Shown here piece after piece: positions 1 to 8,076 of a stretch of 64,000 nt of DNA. A model generated the notes under the pieces. It ran no database searches and was not told where the DNA came from. It saw only the letters and a program-made list of their open reading frames with translations. The stretch lies in NCBI GenBank assembly GCA_900541865.1, contig UQLO01000011.1, forward strand, positions 1-64,000, written 5' to 3'. Origin of the DNA: an uncultured Porphyromonadaceae bacterium. GTDB lineage: Bacteria; Bacteroidota; Bacteroidia; Bacteroidales; Muribaculaceae. Each line of letters begins with the position of its first letter. Positions within the stretch are counted from its first letter, which is position 1. The position numbers and the translations under genes were made by a program.

Positions 1-760
1 CGCTGATTTTCAGGAGGATGAGCTATCCAGGGGTTATCACCCCTGGCTACTCTCTTGAACCGCTACGCGGTTCTCTTTTCAATGGCTTGTACTCGCGGTC
101 GGCGAACCATTATTGAACCTCTACGCGGTTCTTGTCGGGCGAATATGGAGCGGGGATTTGCAATCCCCGCCGACCGGTCTTCACCACATTTTCCGGCTTT
201 GTAGATGGCGCCGGCGAGTCAGCGGGGATTGCAAATCCCCGCCCCATAGGCTTGCGAACCGCACAATGGCTTGTACTCGCGGTCGGCGAACCATTATTGA
301 ACCGCTACGCGGTTCTTGTTGGGTGAATATGGAGCGGGGATTTGCAATCCCCGCCGACGCGCCTACACTAACTTCTTCGCCTCGAAAGTAATCAACGCCG
401 GGTATACGGGCCACCCACACGCATCGGCGACCCTGTAGGGGTCGAACTTTCGCGAAGGTATGCGCGAGGGCGGATCGTGTTCGACCCCGACAGGGTCGCG
501 GTTTTTCGGAGGGTCGCGGTTTTCCCGGGGTTGTCACCCCGCGCTAATAGATTGAACTCCTCCGGAGTTCTCTTTGGGCGGCCTTTTGGCGGCTTGTGTG
601 GGCGTTGCCGCCCTCCCTGCCGCCTCCGACGTTTTTTTGTGGCGGGGCGGCACGGTGAGGGCTGAAGCCCTCACTCCATAACGTTGCCGGCCCTTCCGCT
701 GGGGATGTCGGGGATGTAAGGCATTCAGGGAGAAGCCCTACCGGAGTTCGCATAAATCTT
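1..760. repeat. REP-like palindrome cluster with 95-bp direct repeat
   Basis: No credible gene lies here. The stretch is packed with short palindromes: GAACCGCTACGCGGTTC at about 58-74 and 299-315, GCGGGGATTTGCAATCCCCGC at 150-170 and 334-354 (and in the opposite sense near 219-241), CCAGGGGTTATCACCCCTGG at 28-47, GAACTCCTCCGGAGTTC near 553-569, and GTGAGGGCTGAAGCCCTCAC near 655-674. Positions 80-174 and 264-358 are near-identical direct copies (about 3 differences in 95 bases). The stem-with-3-base-loop form is typical of repetitive extragenic palindromes. No RAYT transposase gene is nearby. Confidence 0.75.
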
Positions 761-806
761 TCTGATTATCGGCAGCGAGCCGGGTGGATTTTTTTGGCGG
801 CCGTTT

Positions 807-836
807 TTGCGGGTTAGGATTTTTTTTGTACCTTTG
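807..836 (+). promoter_or_regulatory. promoter for the cobalamin-riboswitch transcript
   Basis: TACCTTTG at 829-836 matches the Bacteroidota -7 consensus TAnnTTTG, with a TTG about 20 bases upstream inside a T-rich stretch. It sits immediately before the riboswitch fold, so transcription would begin at about 843. Confidence 0.65.
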
Positions 837-842
837 TGGCGC

Positions 843-1000
843 AATGGTTAGGGCGGCTTATGCTGCCCAGGGAATCCGGTGCGAGTCCGGAACAGTACCC
901 GCTGCTGTAAGTTCCACATAAATGGATTGTCCAAGAAGTCACTGACCTGACGGTCGGGAAGGCGGACGGTCCGGAACGAGTCAGAATACCTGCCTTTGCA
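843..1000 (+). ncRNA. cobalamin (B12) riboswitch
   Basis: The hallmark conserved blocks appear in order: GGGAATCCGGTGCGAGTCCG near 869-888, the B12-box region CAGTACCCGCTGCTGTAA near 893-910, AAGTCACTG near 935-943, GGGAAGGCGGACGG near 956-969, and GAGTCAGAATACCTGCC near 978-994. In Bacteroidales such elements control vitamin B12 uptake genes, usually switching them off when cobalamin is bound. Here the next gene is the large secreted protein at 1348. Confidence 0.93.
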
Positions 1001-1131
1001 TTTATGAGGTCGCGCCCGTTTGGCGGTCGTGCCTCACGCCTGATTGAGCCTGCGGGATTATGGGTTCGGTCGTTGCAAGAGCTATCTGCCAGGTATGGCG
1101 AGCGCTCGGCACCGATTTTTTGAAAGTATAT

Positions 1132-1170
1132 ACCCGCAAGCAGCCACTTCCGGCCGTCGGCGGGTTTTTT
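1132..1170 (+). terminator. hairpin with U-run in the riboswitch leader
   Basis: ACCCGC at 1132-1137 pairs with GCGGGT at 1160-1165, with an inner GCC/GGC pairing, and is followed by TTTTTT. Its place between the riboswitch core and the regulated gene suggests the expression platform (conditional terminator). Which helix competes with it cannot be decided by eye. Confidence 0.6.
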
Positions 1171-1260
1171 GTTTGCCCCCCGGCTTCCGTGCATTTCCAG
1201 GACTTCAATGGCCTATACATCATTGAGCATATACATCTTTTTTTCTGCCACTCCGGCGGG

Positions 1261-1292
1261 CCCGCGGGTTGTCGCGACGACTAACCCGCGGG
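1261..1292 (+). promoter_or_regulatory. strong leader hairpin upstream of the surface protein
   Basis: CCCGCGGGTT (1261-1270) and AACCCGCGGG (1283-1292) form a perfect 10-bp stem, with further G/C pairing outside it. There is no U-run, so it is not a standard terminator. It lies 55 bases before the start codon and may influence transcript stability or translation. The remaining leader (about 1001-1131 and 1171-1260) shows nothing recognisable. Confidence 0.4.
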
Positions 1293-1347
1293 GGTCCCGG
1301 GAGTTAAATTCCACTACAGATAAAATTTTCTAATAAACCGATACGAG

Positions 1348-4300
1348 ATGAACTATCGCATCCTACAACTATTTTTATTGCTGGTGCTCGGTTGGGCACC
1401 TGTGCAGGCCACGGCTCAGTCGGGGCTGGCGGCTCAATCGCCGGTGAAGTACACGGGAATAGCCCGGCCTGACACTTACAAGGGGGACTATGTGTGGTCC
1501 GACATCTTCAAGCTGCCGTCGGCGGTGAATGCCTGGTCCAACAGCGACCTTGCCGATGTGGGCTTCACGGTGACATATACAACCAGCGACCCCGACGGTC
1601 GTCTTGTTGTGGTTGAGAACTGCGGCTTCGACGCATCGTTGCCTTATCGAAACAACCAGTTTCGCTTCCACATCAATCCTTTCGAGCATGGCACGGTTGT
1701 GCTGACTCTGACTGCTCACTATCAAGGCGAGGAGGCTACTAACACAATCACGGTCAGCGTCGACGCCTGCGGCGAGAATCCTTTGACGGCCCGCGACAAA
1801 ATTACGCTCTACAACGTCGGGGGACCTGTTAAGACTTCGGCTTCGCAGATAACGAACTACGTTACCGACTTCTTCAATGTGCCGTCGGGCTGGAGCAACA
1901 TCGCTCTGTGGGAGGAACTTGGAATGACAATTGGGGCCGAGACCGACAATGAGGAAATGGTAGCAGGGCTTGCGGCAGCTGTCGAGGAGCTGAGTTCGGG
2001 CAATTACTTCGCCACCATCCGATATACGCTGAATCCTGTTGTCGGCGACGCATATATTAAGGTATGGACGGAGCGCAACGGGGAGCGCCGCGAGGCGGTC
2101 TACAATTTTTCGCAGTACTACGTGCAGGCGTCCGACGATGCCATGCATGGCGCCTTTGCCGACACGCTGCGCACCGACATACTGCAGAACGATAACATGA
2201 TGGAGGCTCCGTATACTATCGAGATGGTTCGCGAGCCGCAAATGGGTAGCGTGGAGTTTGTCAACACCTCCACGAGCTGGCGCAAGGCCTGCGAGGCGCG
2301 CTATGTATTCAGCGGCCCGGCCGACACTCCTAACTGGAGCAACGATACTTTCCGCTACCGTCTGAGCGTTTGGAACTCCGATCAAACCGAGGTTGTTGGT
2401 AGCGCCGAGGCTGAGGTGACAGTGACCCTCCGCCACAATCCGGCTCCGAGCAGTCTGCATGGCTATCTTCCTGCTCCGGGGCAGTTTACCAACAACTATA
2501 TCAACGGTTCGAGTATGGTAGGAGCTTGGGGCAATATGTCGGGCAACGGCTTGGAGAGCAAGCAGGGCAGTGTATCGCTGGGCAGCTTCGGCGGCTACAT
2601 AGAGCTTGGCTTCGAACATTCAATCTACAACGATCCGCGTAACCCCTACGGCGTTGACTTCCAGATAGGCGGTAATGCTTTTGCGGCTCAGGAGAAGGGC
2701 CATTGGACCGAGCCGGCTGCCGTGATGGTTATGCGCGACGACAATGGCAACGGGCTTCCGGACGACACATGGTATGAACTCGCAGGCAGCGAATACTGGT
2801 GGAGCGACACTCAGCGCAACATCACAATGACCTACAGCGACCCGGGCTATGTGGTAGCGCACGATGTGCCCTTCGAGACTTCCACCGGGCGCCGCGGCTC
2901 GATTCTCTGGAATACCTTCCACCGCCAGCCTTACTTCCCTCAGGCTTCCAGCTACCCTGACGCTGCCGGCAACGACGGCACGCTGACCTACCCGGGCACC
3001 GAAATCACGGGCGTCTACGACCGTCGCAATCCTTCCTATATAGAAGGTATGCGTGCGCTGGCCTTTGGCTACGCCGACAACCACGCCAATGTGGACAACA
3101 ACGCTTACATAGCCCGCAACCCCTACTATGCCGACGAGCGCGGTGCCGTGGCCGACGGCTTCGACATCTCCTGGGCAGTCGACGCCGAGGGCAATTACGT
3201 AGACCTCGACCGCATCGACTTCATCAGAATCTACACCGCCGTGAGCGAAAACTGTGGCCAGCTTGGCGAAGCTTCCGCCGAGCTCAGCTATGTATGTGCC
3301 ACTCAGCCCGAGGAGGGTATCACCGGCAACGAGGAGTACTGGATTAATTGGGCACACTATAATCGCCTTCAGGTTCTCGTTGGCGAAAGCGTAGATTTCG
3401 AGGGCTTTGCCTTCCGCAACGGCCGTCCACAGCGCGACCTTGGCGCACACTGGACCTCCACGGAACCCACCGTAGGCACCATCACGGAAGGAGGGACCTT
3501 CACGGGGTTGGCGGAGGGCAAGACAAAACTCACATTCCGCGCCACCGATCTTGCACCGGCCGATACCCTCGAAATAGAGGTTGTCACGCTGTCCGACATG
3601 CTGATTGTCAACGGAAACGGGGCTGAACTTCAGGAGGTGGAAGTGTACGTCGGCGAAACCTATATGCTGCATGCCGAGAGTGTTACCCGTTCGGAGGAAA
3701 CCATCAACGACGGCAAGGAGAACCGCTACGTCTACGACCGCTATACCTGGACGAGCCTGAATCCCGACATAGTCGCAGTAGAGGCCGACGGCTACTTCAC
3801 CGCCATAGGCGAAGGTGAGGCCATCGTCACGGCCACATCAAAGACCAACGGCGCACTTTCGAAGGCCGTGACCATCAAAGTGTCGGCCCTGCCCGAAGTG
3901 AAGCTCATCGCCAACTATCTCACCTTCGACCAAAGCTCCTGGACCACACAGGAGGCACTGAACAAGCTCACCGTGGCCCAAAACCGCATCTTTGAGACCG
4001 GCGGCAAGCGTCTGGACGCCCTTACGCTGCTCGAAACGCTTCCGGTGGGCCACGACGACAAGTTTATCATCACCGCCGACATGGCGTTGGGCAACAAACT
4101 TATCAAGGACGACTACCGAGAGTACCTGCTCACCTTCGAGACCACCTTCAGCGGCGTTACTCAGGAGCACCGCGTGCCCGTGCTGCACATGCCGAGCAAC
4201 AACGTGCCGGTACCATCCATCGGCGAAGGCAAAGTTGAAATCCACCCCACGCACCTAAGCGGTTCGCTCGACTTGGCCGAGGTATTCGTTATGGAAACAC

Positions 4301-4800
4301 TTGTCCCGGAAATCTACACCCGCGAGTTCGCCCTCGACAATGCCACCCTTCCGGAAGGCGTCGAAGCAAGCGTTGAAGGTTCCGTGCTGACCGTGAGTGT
4401 GAGCGACCTTGAGCTTGTCGGCGACGACCTGACCGTTCCGGTCAAGAGTCGCATCTCCCGAGTCCGCGCTCAGGCCTCCGCCCCGGCTCACGAGAATAGC
4501 TTTGAGTACCAGAACACCTGGAAGAAGGCAGCTATACCTGTGGTAGTCAAGGACATCACCGCCATTTCATCGGTCGAAGCCGAAGGTACGATCCGCATCT
4601 TCCCCAACCCGGCGGCATATGCCTTTACGCTGAATATCTCCGAGCCCACCTCCCTCGAAATCTACACGGCAGGGGGAGTGCGGCTTGCTTCGCTGCCCCT
4701 TGAGCCGGGTCAGGCCGTCGACATCAGCAAGCTCTCGGCGGGCATATATATAGTGGTGCTCCCCGAAAGCCGAACGACGCTCCGTCTGATTAAGGAATGA
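1348..4800 (+). CDS. large secreted/cell-surface protein under B12 riboswitch, type IX-like C-terminal sorting domain
   Basis: 1150 residues. Residues 1-24 form a Sec signal peptide (hydrophobic LFLLLVLGW, then ATAQS). Residues about 30-370 look like repeated beta-sandwich or PKD-like modules. A central domain at about 375-645 includes GGYIELGFEHSIYNDP and VMVMRDDNGNGLPDDTWYEL. Two BIG2-like immunoglobulin folds follow at about 672-748 and 752-848. The last ~70 residues (IFPNP, then LEIYTAGGVRL and SAGIYIVVL) match a Por/type IX sorting domain. Control by a cobalamin riboswitch implies a role in binding or capturing corrinoids at the cell surface, comparable in setting to BtuG/BtuH-type proteins, but homology to either could not be tested. 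No btuB or btuCDF lies next to it; the next gene belongs to biotin synthesis and follows a terminator. Confidence 0.85.
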   Translation: MNYRILQLFLLLVLGWAPVQATAQSGLAAQSPVKYTGIARPDTYKGDYVWSDIFKLPSAVNAWSNSDLADVGFTVTYTTSDPDGRLVVVENCGFDASLPYRNNQFRFHINPFEHGTVVLTLTAHYQGEEATNTITVSVDACGENPLTARDKITLYNVGGPVKTSASQITNYVTDFFNVPSGWSNIALWEELGMTIGAETDNEEMVAGLAAAVEELSSGNYFATIRYTLNPVVGDAYIKVWTERNGERREAVYNFSQYYVQASDDAMHGAFADTLRTDILQNDNMMEAPYTIEMVREPQMGSVEFVNTSTSWRKACEARYVFSGPADTPNWSNDTFRYRLSVWNSDQTEVVGSAEAEVTVTLRHNPAPSSLHGYLPAPGQFTNNYINGSSMVGAWGNMSGNGLESKQGSVSLGSFGGYIELGFEHSIYNDPRNPYGVDFQIGGNAFAAQEKGHWTEPAAVMVMRDDNGNGLPDDTWYELAGSEYWWSDTQRNITMTYSDPGYVVAHDVPFETSTGRRGSILWNTFHRQPYFPQASSYPDAAGNDGTLTYPGTEITGVYDRRNPSYIEGMRALAFGYADNHANVDNNAYIARNPYYADERGAVADGFDISWAVDAEGNYVDLDRIDFIRIYTAVSENCGQLGEASAELSYVCATQPEEGITGNEEYWINWAHYNRLQVLVGESVDFEGFAFRNGRPQRDLGAHWTSTEPTVGTITEGGTFTGLAEGKTKLTFRATDLAPADTLEIEVVTLSDMLIVNGNGAELQEVEVYVGETYMLHAESVTRSEETINDGKENRYVYDRYTWTSLNPDIVAVEADGYFTAIGEGEAIVTATSKTNGALSKAVTIKVSALPEVKLIANYLTFDQSSWTTQEALNKLTVAQNRIFETGGKRLDALTLLETLPVGHDDKFIITADMALGNKLIKDDYREYLLTFETTFSGVTQEHRVPVLHMPSNNVPVPSIGEGKVEIHPTHLSGSLDLAEVFVMETLVPEIYTREFALDNATLPEGVEASVEGSVLTVSVSDLELVGDDLTVPVKSRISRVRAQASAPAHENSFEYQNTWKKAAIPVVVKDITAISSVEAEGTIRIFPNPAAYAFTLNISEPTSLEIYTAGGVRLASLPLEPGQAVDISKLSAGIYIVVLPESRTTLRLIKE

Positions 4801-4840
4801 CAATATGTTAATATAGACCGCCGAGGGCGGACACAGACAG

Positions 4841-4876
4841 GCAGCCGCGGGCAGAAGTGCTCCCGGCTGCTTTTTT
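4841..4876 (+). terminator. Rho-independent terminator after surface protein
   Basis: GCAGCCG at 4841-4847 pairs with CGGCTGC at 4864-4870, with inner G/C pairing, followed by six T. It separates the riboswitch-controlled gene from the biotin genes. Confidence 0.85.
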
Positions 4877-4890
4877 AGTTGGCTGCGGAG

Positions 4891-4921
4891 TTGTTTATTT
4901 AGGGCGGAAGTAGTAATTTTG
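4891..4921 (+). promoter_or_regulatory. promoter of the biotin genes
   Basis: TAATTTTG at 4914-4921 fits TAnnTTTG, with TTG at 4891-4893 as the upstream element. The start codon at 4930 follows by 8 bases, implying a very short or nearly leaderless transcript. Confidence 0.6.
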
Positions 4922-4929
4922 CAATCCGA

Positions 4930-6321
4930 ATGAAAGTCGAATTTATAGACCGCAGCGGTGCGAACCGCCTCATAGTGATTTTTGCGGGATGGGCGATGGA
5001 CGGCCATCCCTTTGCCGGACTGCACCGTGCGGGCTACGACATTGCAGTGGTGTGGGACTACACGACTGCGCACCTGGACTGGAGCTTTGCGGATCCTTAC
5101 GGGGAGATATGCATCGTTGCGTGGTCGCTCGGAGTGAGCGTGGCGTCGGCCTCGACCGGCATTACAGCTCCCGTTGAGCACAAAATCACACTGCGGCTTG
5201 CCGTGAACGGAACTACAACACCCCTCGACGATGCCCTCGGAATCCCTCCGGCCCTCTTCGAGGCCACAGCCGCCAACCTCACGGAGGCCTCCCTCCAGAA
5301 ATTCTACCGACGCACGGCGGGTCGCGCCCTGACTGCGGATTTCATGGCGCGTCGACCGCAGCGCAGCCTTGGCTCGGTTGCGTCGGAGCTGGAAGTGTTC
5401 CTTCGCACCGGCATCTATGCGGCAGCAAGCAACGAGGGATGGAGCAGGGCAGTGGTCGGGACCTCCGATGCTGTCTTTCCCCCGTCCAACCAGCTTGCGG
5501 CATGGCAGGGAGTGCCTACCGAGCAAATCGACAGCGGCCATCTTCCTGATTTTGAGACGTTACTCGCAAAATACATAATCGACAAGGATCTAACAGCCAG
5601 CCGTTTTGCGGCCGGAGCTGCCAGCTACGACGCCAACGCTGCCGTTCAGCGCGCCGTGGTCGACGGCCTTCTGGAGCTCGCCTTCAGCACCGGAGCCTTC
5701 GCCGAGCCGGGGCGCATCCTCGAAGTGGGTTGTGGCACCGGCTTATTGAGTCACCGTCTGGCGCGCCTCCCAAAGGCCGATTGGGACCTGGAGATGTGGG
5801 ACCTCGCACCTTCCGACGACCTTGCTAACCTTGGCACACTCCGGCGCGGCGACGCCGAAACCTTGGTGCGCACTCTGGAGCCGCACTCGCTCGCCCTGGT
5901 GATGAGTTCGTCGACAATCCAGTGGTTCAACTCGCCGCAACGCTTTCTGGCCAACTGCGCCCGTGCTCTCCGGCCGGGCGGAATGATAGTCGCCAGCACC
6001 TTCGGGCCGGACAACCTCAAAGAAATAAAAAGTTCGGGGGGTGTGTCCTTGCCCGCAATGGGCGTAAAGGAGTGGCTCCAGGCCGACATCGCCGGACTGC
6101 GTACAGTCAAAGTGCTCGAAGAACACCGCACACTTCGGTTCGCCGACCCGCTTGACATCTTTCGGCACCTTAAAAGCACCGGCGTGAACTCATTGGCAGG
6201 CGGCAGCCCGCAGCAGCTTCGGGCGTCGCTGCGAAACTACACGCCGGACCCCGAAACCGGCCTTTACACCCTTACATACCACCCCGTCTACCTCGCCTTT
6301 AGAGCAGAAAACGTCCAATGA
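4930..6321 (+). CDS. BioG-BioC fusion: pimeloyl-ACP methyl ester esterase plus malonyl-ACP methyltransferase
   Basis: 463 residues carrying two biotin-pathway enzymes that act at opposite ends of pimelate synthesis: BioC methylates malonyl-ACP so it can enter fatty acid elongation, and BioG removes the methyl group from pimeloyl-ACP methyl ester. Residues 1-~215 are BioG-like (DUF452): LIVIFAGWAMDG near the start and the nucleophile region VAWSLGVSVAS near residue 65. Residues ~216-463 are a class I SAM methyltransferase with motif I ILEVGCGTGLLSHRL near 262 and FANCARALRPGG-type motifs after it. Such fusions are known in Bacteroidetes. The stop overlaps the bioD start (ATGA), so the two are translationally coupled. 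Confidence 0.93.
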   Translation: MKVEFIDRSGANRLIVIFAGWAMDGHPFAGLHRAGYDIAVVWDYTTAHLDWSFADPYGEICIVAWSLGVSVASASTGITAPVEHKITLRLAVNGTTTPLDDALGIPPALFEATAANLTEASLQKFYRRTAGRALTADFMARRPQRSLGSVASELEVFLRTGIYAAASNEGWSRAVVGTSDAVFPPSNQLAAWQGVPTEQIDSGHLPDFETLLAKYIIDKDLTASRFAAGAASYDANAAVQRAVVDGLLELAFSTGAFAEPGRILEVGCGTGLLSHRLARLPKADWDLEMWDLAPSDDLANLGTLRRGDAETLVRTLEPHSLALVMSSSTIQWFNSPQRFLANCARALRPGGMIVASTFGPDNLKEIKSSGGVSLPAMGVKEWLQADIAGLRTVKVLEEHRTLRFADPLDIFRHLKSTGVNSLAGGSPQQLRASLRNYTPDPETGLYTLTYHPVYLAFRAENVQ

Positions 6322-6968
6322 CCGACTATCCCGTAATCTTCGTGAGCGGCATCGACACCGATGCCGGTAAAACATATGCCACCGCTTACCTTGCCCTTCG
6401 CCTTAAGGCCGAAGGGCGCACCGTGGCCACCCAGAAATTCATCCAGACCGGTTGCAACGACACTTCGGAGGACATCGAAAAACACCGCGAACTCTGCGGC
6501 ACGGGGCCCTTGCCTGAAGATCTCGACCACACCACCGCTCCCATAATATTCAGCTACCCAGCCTCTGCCCAGCTTGCCGCACGGCTCGACGGTCGCGACA
6601 TCGACCTGGGCTTGGTGGCGCAGAGCACGCGACGGCTTTCCGAGCGCTACGACACCGTGCTGATCGAAGGCGCTGGAGGCCTGATGGTGCCGGTGACCGA
6701 CACAACCACTACCATAGACTATATATGGGAGCACGGGCTGCCGGTGGTGCTCGTGACCAACGGGCGTCTTGGCTCAATCAACCACACGCTACTCTCGCTT
6801 GAAGCCATCGAGCGACGCGGGCTGACCCTTGCGGCGGTAGTCTACAACTGCCATTACGACACCGACGCCGTGATAGCAGCCGACACCTTGGGCTATATAG
6901 GGCGCACCTTGAAACGTCGCTTCGCTGAAGCCGAGCTGATAGTGATGCCGGAGCACTCGGAGTGGTAA
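6318..6968 (+). CDS. bioD: dethiobiotin synthetase
   Basis: 216 residues. BioD closes the ureido ring of dethiobiotin from 7,8-diaminopelargonic acid using CO2 and ATP. The N-terminal P-loop is FVSGIDTDAGKTYATAYLAL (residues ~8-27), the family's GxxxxxGKT form. LIEGAGGLMVPV (near 117) is the conserved EGAGG segment, and LVTNGRLGSINHTLL follows. Length is close to the family norm. It overlaps the bioG-bioC fusion by 4 bases. bioA, bioB and bioF are not in the window. Confidence 0.95.
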   Translation: MTDYPVIFVSGIDTDAGKTYATAYLALRLKAEGRTVATQKFIQTGCNDTSEDIEKHRELCGTGPLPEDLDHTTAPIIFSYPASAQLAARLDGRDIDLGLVAQSTRRLSERYDTVLIEGAGGLMVPVTDTTTTIDYIWEHGLPVVLVTNGRLGSINHTLLSLEAIERRGLTLAAVVYNCHYDTDAVIAADTLGYIGRTLKRRFAEAELIVMPEHSEW

Positions 6969-7006
6969 ATAAAGTTAAAAAATGCGGATGCTAAGCAAGT
7001 AATTAG

Positions 7007-7014
7007 TAATTTTG
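7007..7014 (+). promoter_or_regulatory. -7 box for exonuclease-gpmI operon
   Basis: TAATTTTG fits TAnnTTTG and lies 10 bases before the start codon at 7025. Confidence 0.55.
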
Positions 7015-7024
7015 CGGTTCAGAA

Positions 7025-7831
7025 ATGACTCAACCGGACTACATACTAAGCATAAGCAAAGAAGAGCTGGGCGAGATGCCCGTGACCGCCTATCCCGGGG
7101 CAATTACCCTGGTAGACTCGGCAGCGAAAGCCCACATGGCCCTTCGAGCCCTTTCGCGCGAGAAAGTAGTAGGCTTCGACACCGAAACCAAGCCCTCTTT
7201 CCGCAAAGGCTGCCGCCACAAAGTCGCCCTGATGCAAATATCGACGTGCGACCGCTGCTTTCTGTTCCGGCTCAACAAAATAGGCATATGCTCCGAGTTG
7301 AAAGCCTTTCTGGAGAATCCCGACATACTTAAAATCGGGCTTAGCGTTCACGACGACTTCGGCGCCATCCGGCGCAGCGAGGAGTTCGAGCCTCAAGGAT
7401 TTGTGGAGCTTCAGGAGATGGTGCGTCACTTCGAAATCGCCGACATCTCCCTTCAGAAAATCTACGCCATCATCTTCGGCGAGAGAATCAGCAAAGGCCA
7501 GCGACTCACAAACTGGGAAGCCGACACCCTCACCGATGCCCAGCAGGCCTACGCAGCGCTCGACGCGTGGGCTTGCCTCAAAATCTACAATGTGCTCAGC
7601 GAGCACAGCTTCGACCACCTCCATTCGCCCTACCGGCACCATCCGGAGCCCGGGGTGCAGATTCCTCAGCCCAAGCGGGAGAAGCCGCGCCCTACAAAAG
7701 AAGAGGTAAAGGCGCAGGGCGATGCAGCCGCAGCCGCCGCTGCCGGCACTACCAAACGCCGTCGGCGCAAGCGCCGTCCCAAGAAAAAGGCCGGCGAAAA
7801 CACCAATCAGAAAACCGAAAATGAAGTATAA
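7025..7831 (+). CDS. 3'-5' exonuclease domain protein (RNase D/DnaQ-like)
   Basis: 268 residues. A DEDDy-type 3'-5' exonuclease fold covers about residues 25-195: motif I VVGFDTETKPSF supplies the D-x-E pair, LKIGLSVHDDFGAI is motif II, and AYAALDAWACLKIY is motif III with Y and D. The family trims RNA or DNA ends, but the substrate here is unknown. After ~200 the protein becomes a low-complexity, Lys/Arg-rich tail (KRRRRKRRPKKK), likely to bind nucleic acid and absent from the minimal family fold. It is first in an apparent operon; its last 11 bases overlap the next ORF. Confidence 0.85.
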   Translation: MTQPDYILSISKEELGEMPVTAYPGAITLVDSAAKAHMALRALSREKVVGFDTETKPSFRKGCRHKVALMQISTCDRCFLFRLNKIGICSELKAFLENPDILKIGLSVHDDFGAIRRSEEFEPQGFVELQEMVRHFEIADISLQKIYAIIFGERISKGQRLTNWEADTLTDAQQAYAALDAWACLKIYNVLSEHSFDHLHSPYRHHPEPGVQIPQPKREKPRPTKEEVKAQGDAAAAAAAGTTKRRRRKRRPKKKAGENTNQKTENEV

Positions 7832-8072
7832 GCGTTCAACTTTAGTACCGGCCATGCTTGCCGTCTATCTTCTGGTAATGGCAGCCATAGGTTGGCCGCG
7901 GTACGCCTCCGGCGAAGAGTCGGCGCTGTTCTACTTCGGCGTTCTCGGAGTGACAGTGGTGGTGATAGTGCTTCTACACTTCAACCTCAAGCGCCAGGAG
8001 AAGCTGCGCAGCCGGCGCCGCCGCGAAACAAACTCTGACCAAGAACAACAAAACCCTACCAAAGAAGCATAA
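7821..8072 (+). CDS. small membrane protein, two transmembrane segments
   Basis: 83 residues, family not recognised. Hydrophobic stretches at about residues 8-23 (VPAMLAVYLLVMAAIGW) and 35-52 (YFGVLGVTVVVIVLLHF) suggest two membrane spans, followed by an Arg/Lys-rich tail (RSRRRRETN) and a polar end. The start overlaps the exonuclease stop and gpmI begins 4 bases after its stop, so it is inside an operon. The position strongly argues for a real gene, although its function cannot be read from the sequence. Confidence 0.72.
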   Translation: MKYKRSTLVPAMLAVYLLVMAAIGWPRYASGEESALFYFGVLGVTVVVIVLLHFNLKRQEKLRSRRRRETNSDQEQQNPTKEA

Positions 8073-8076
8073 AGCT

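Noticed and set aside
1375..2619. 414-codon open frame antisense to the surface protein
   Set aside because: No signal, domain or promoter; the plus frame has a signal peptide and domain structure.
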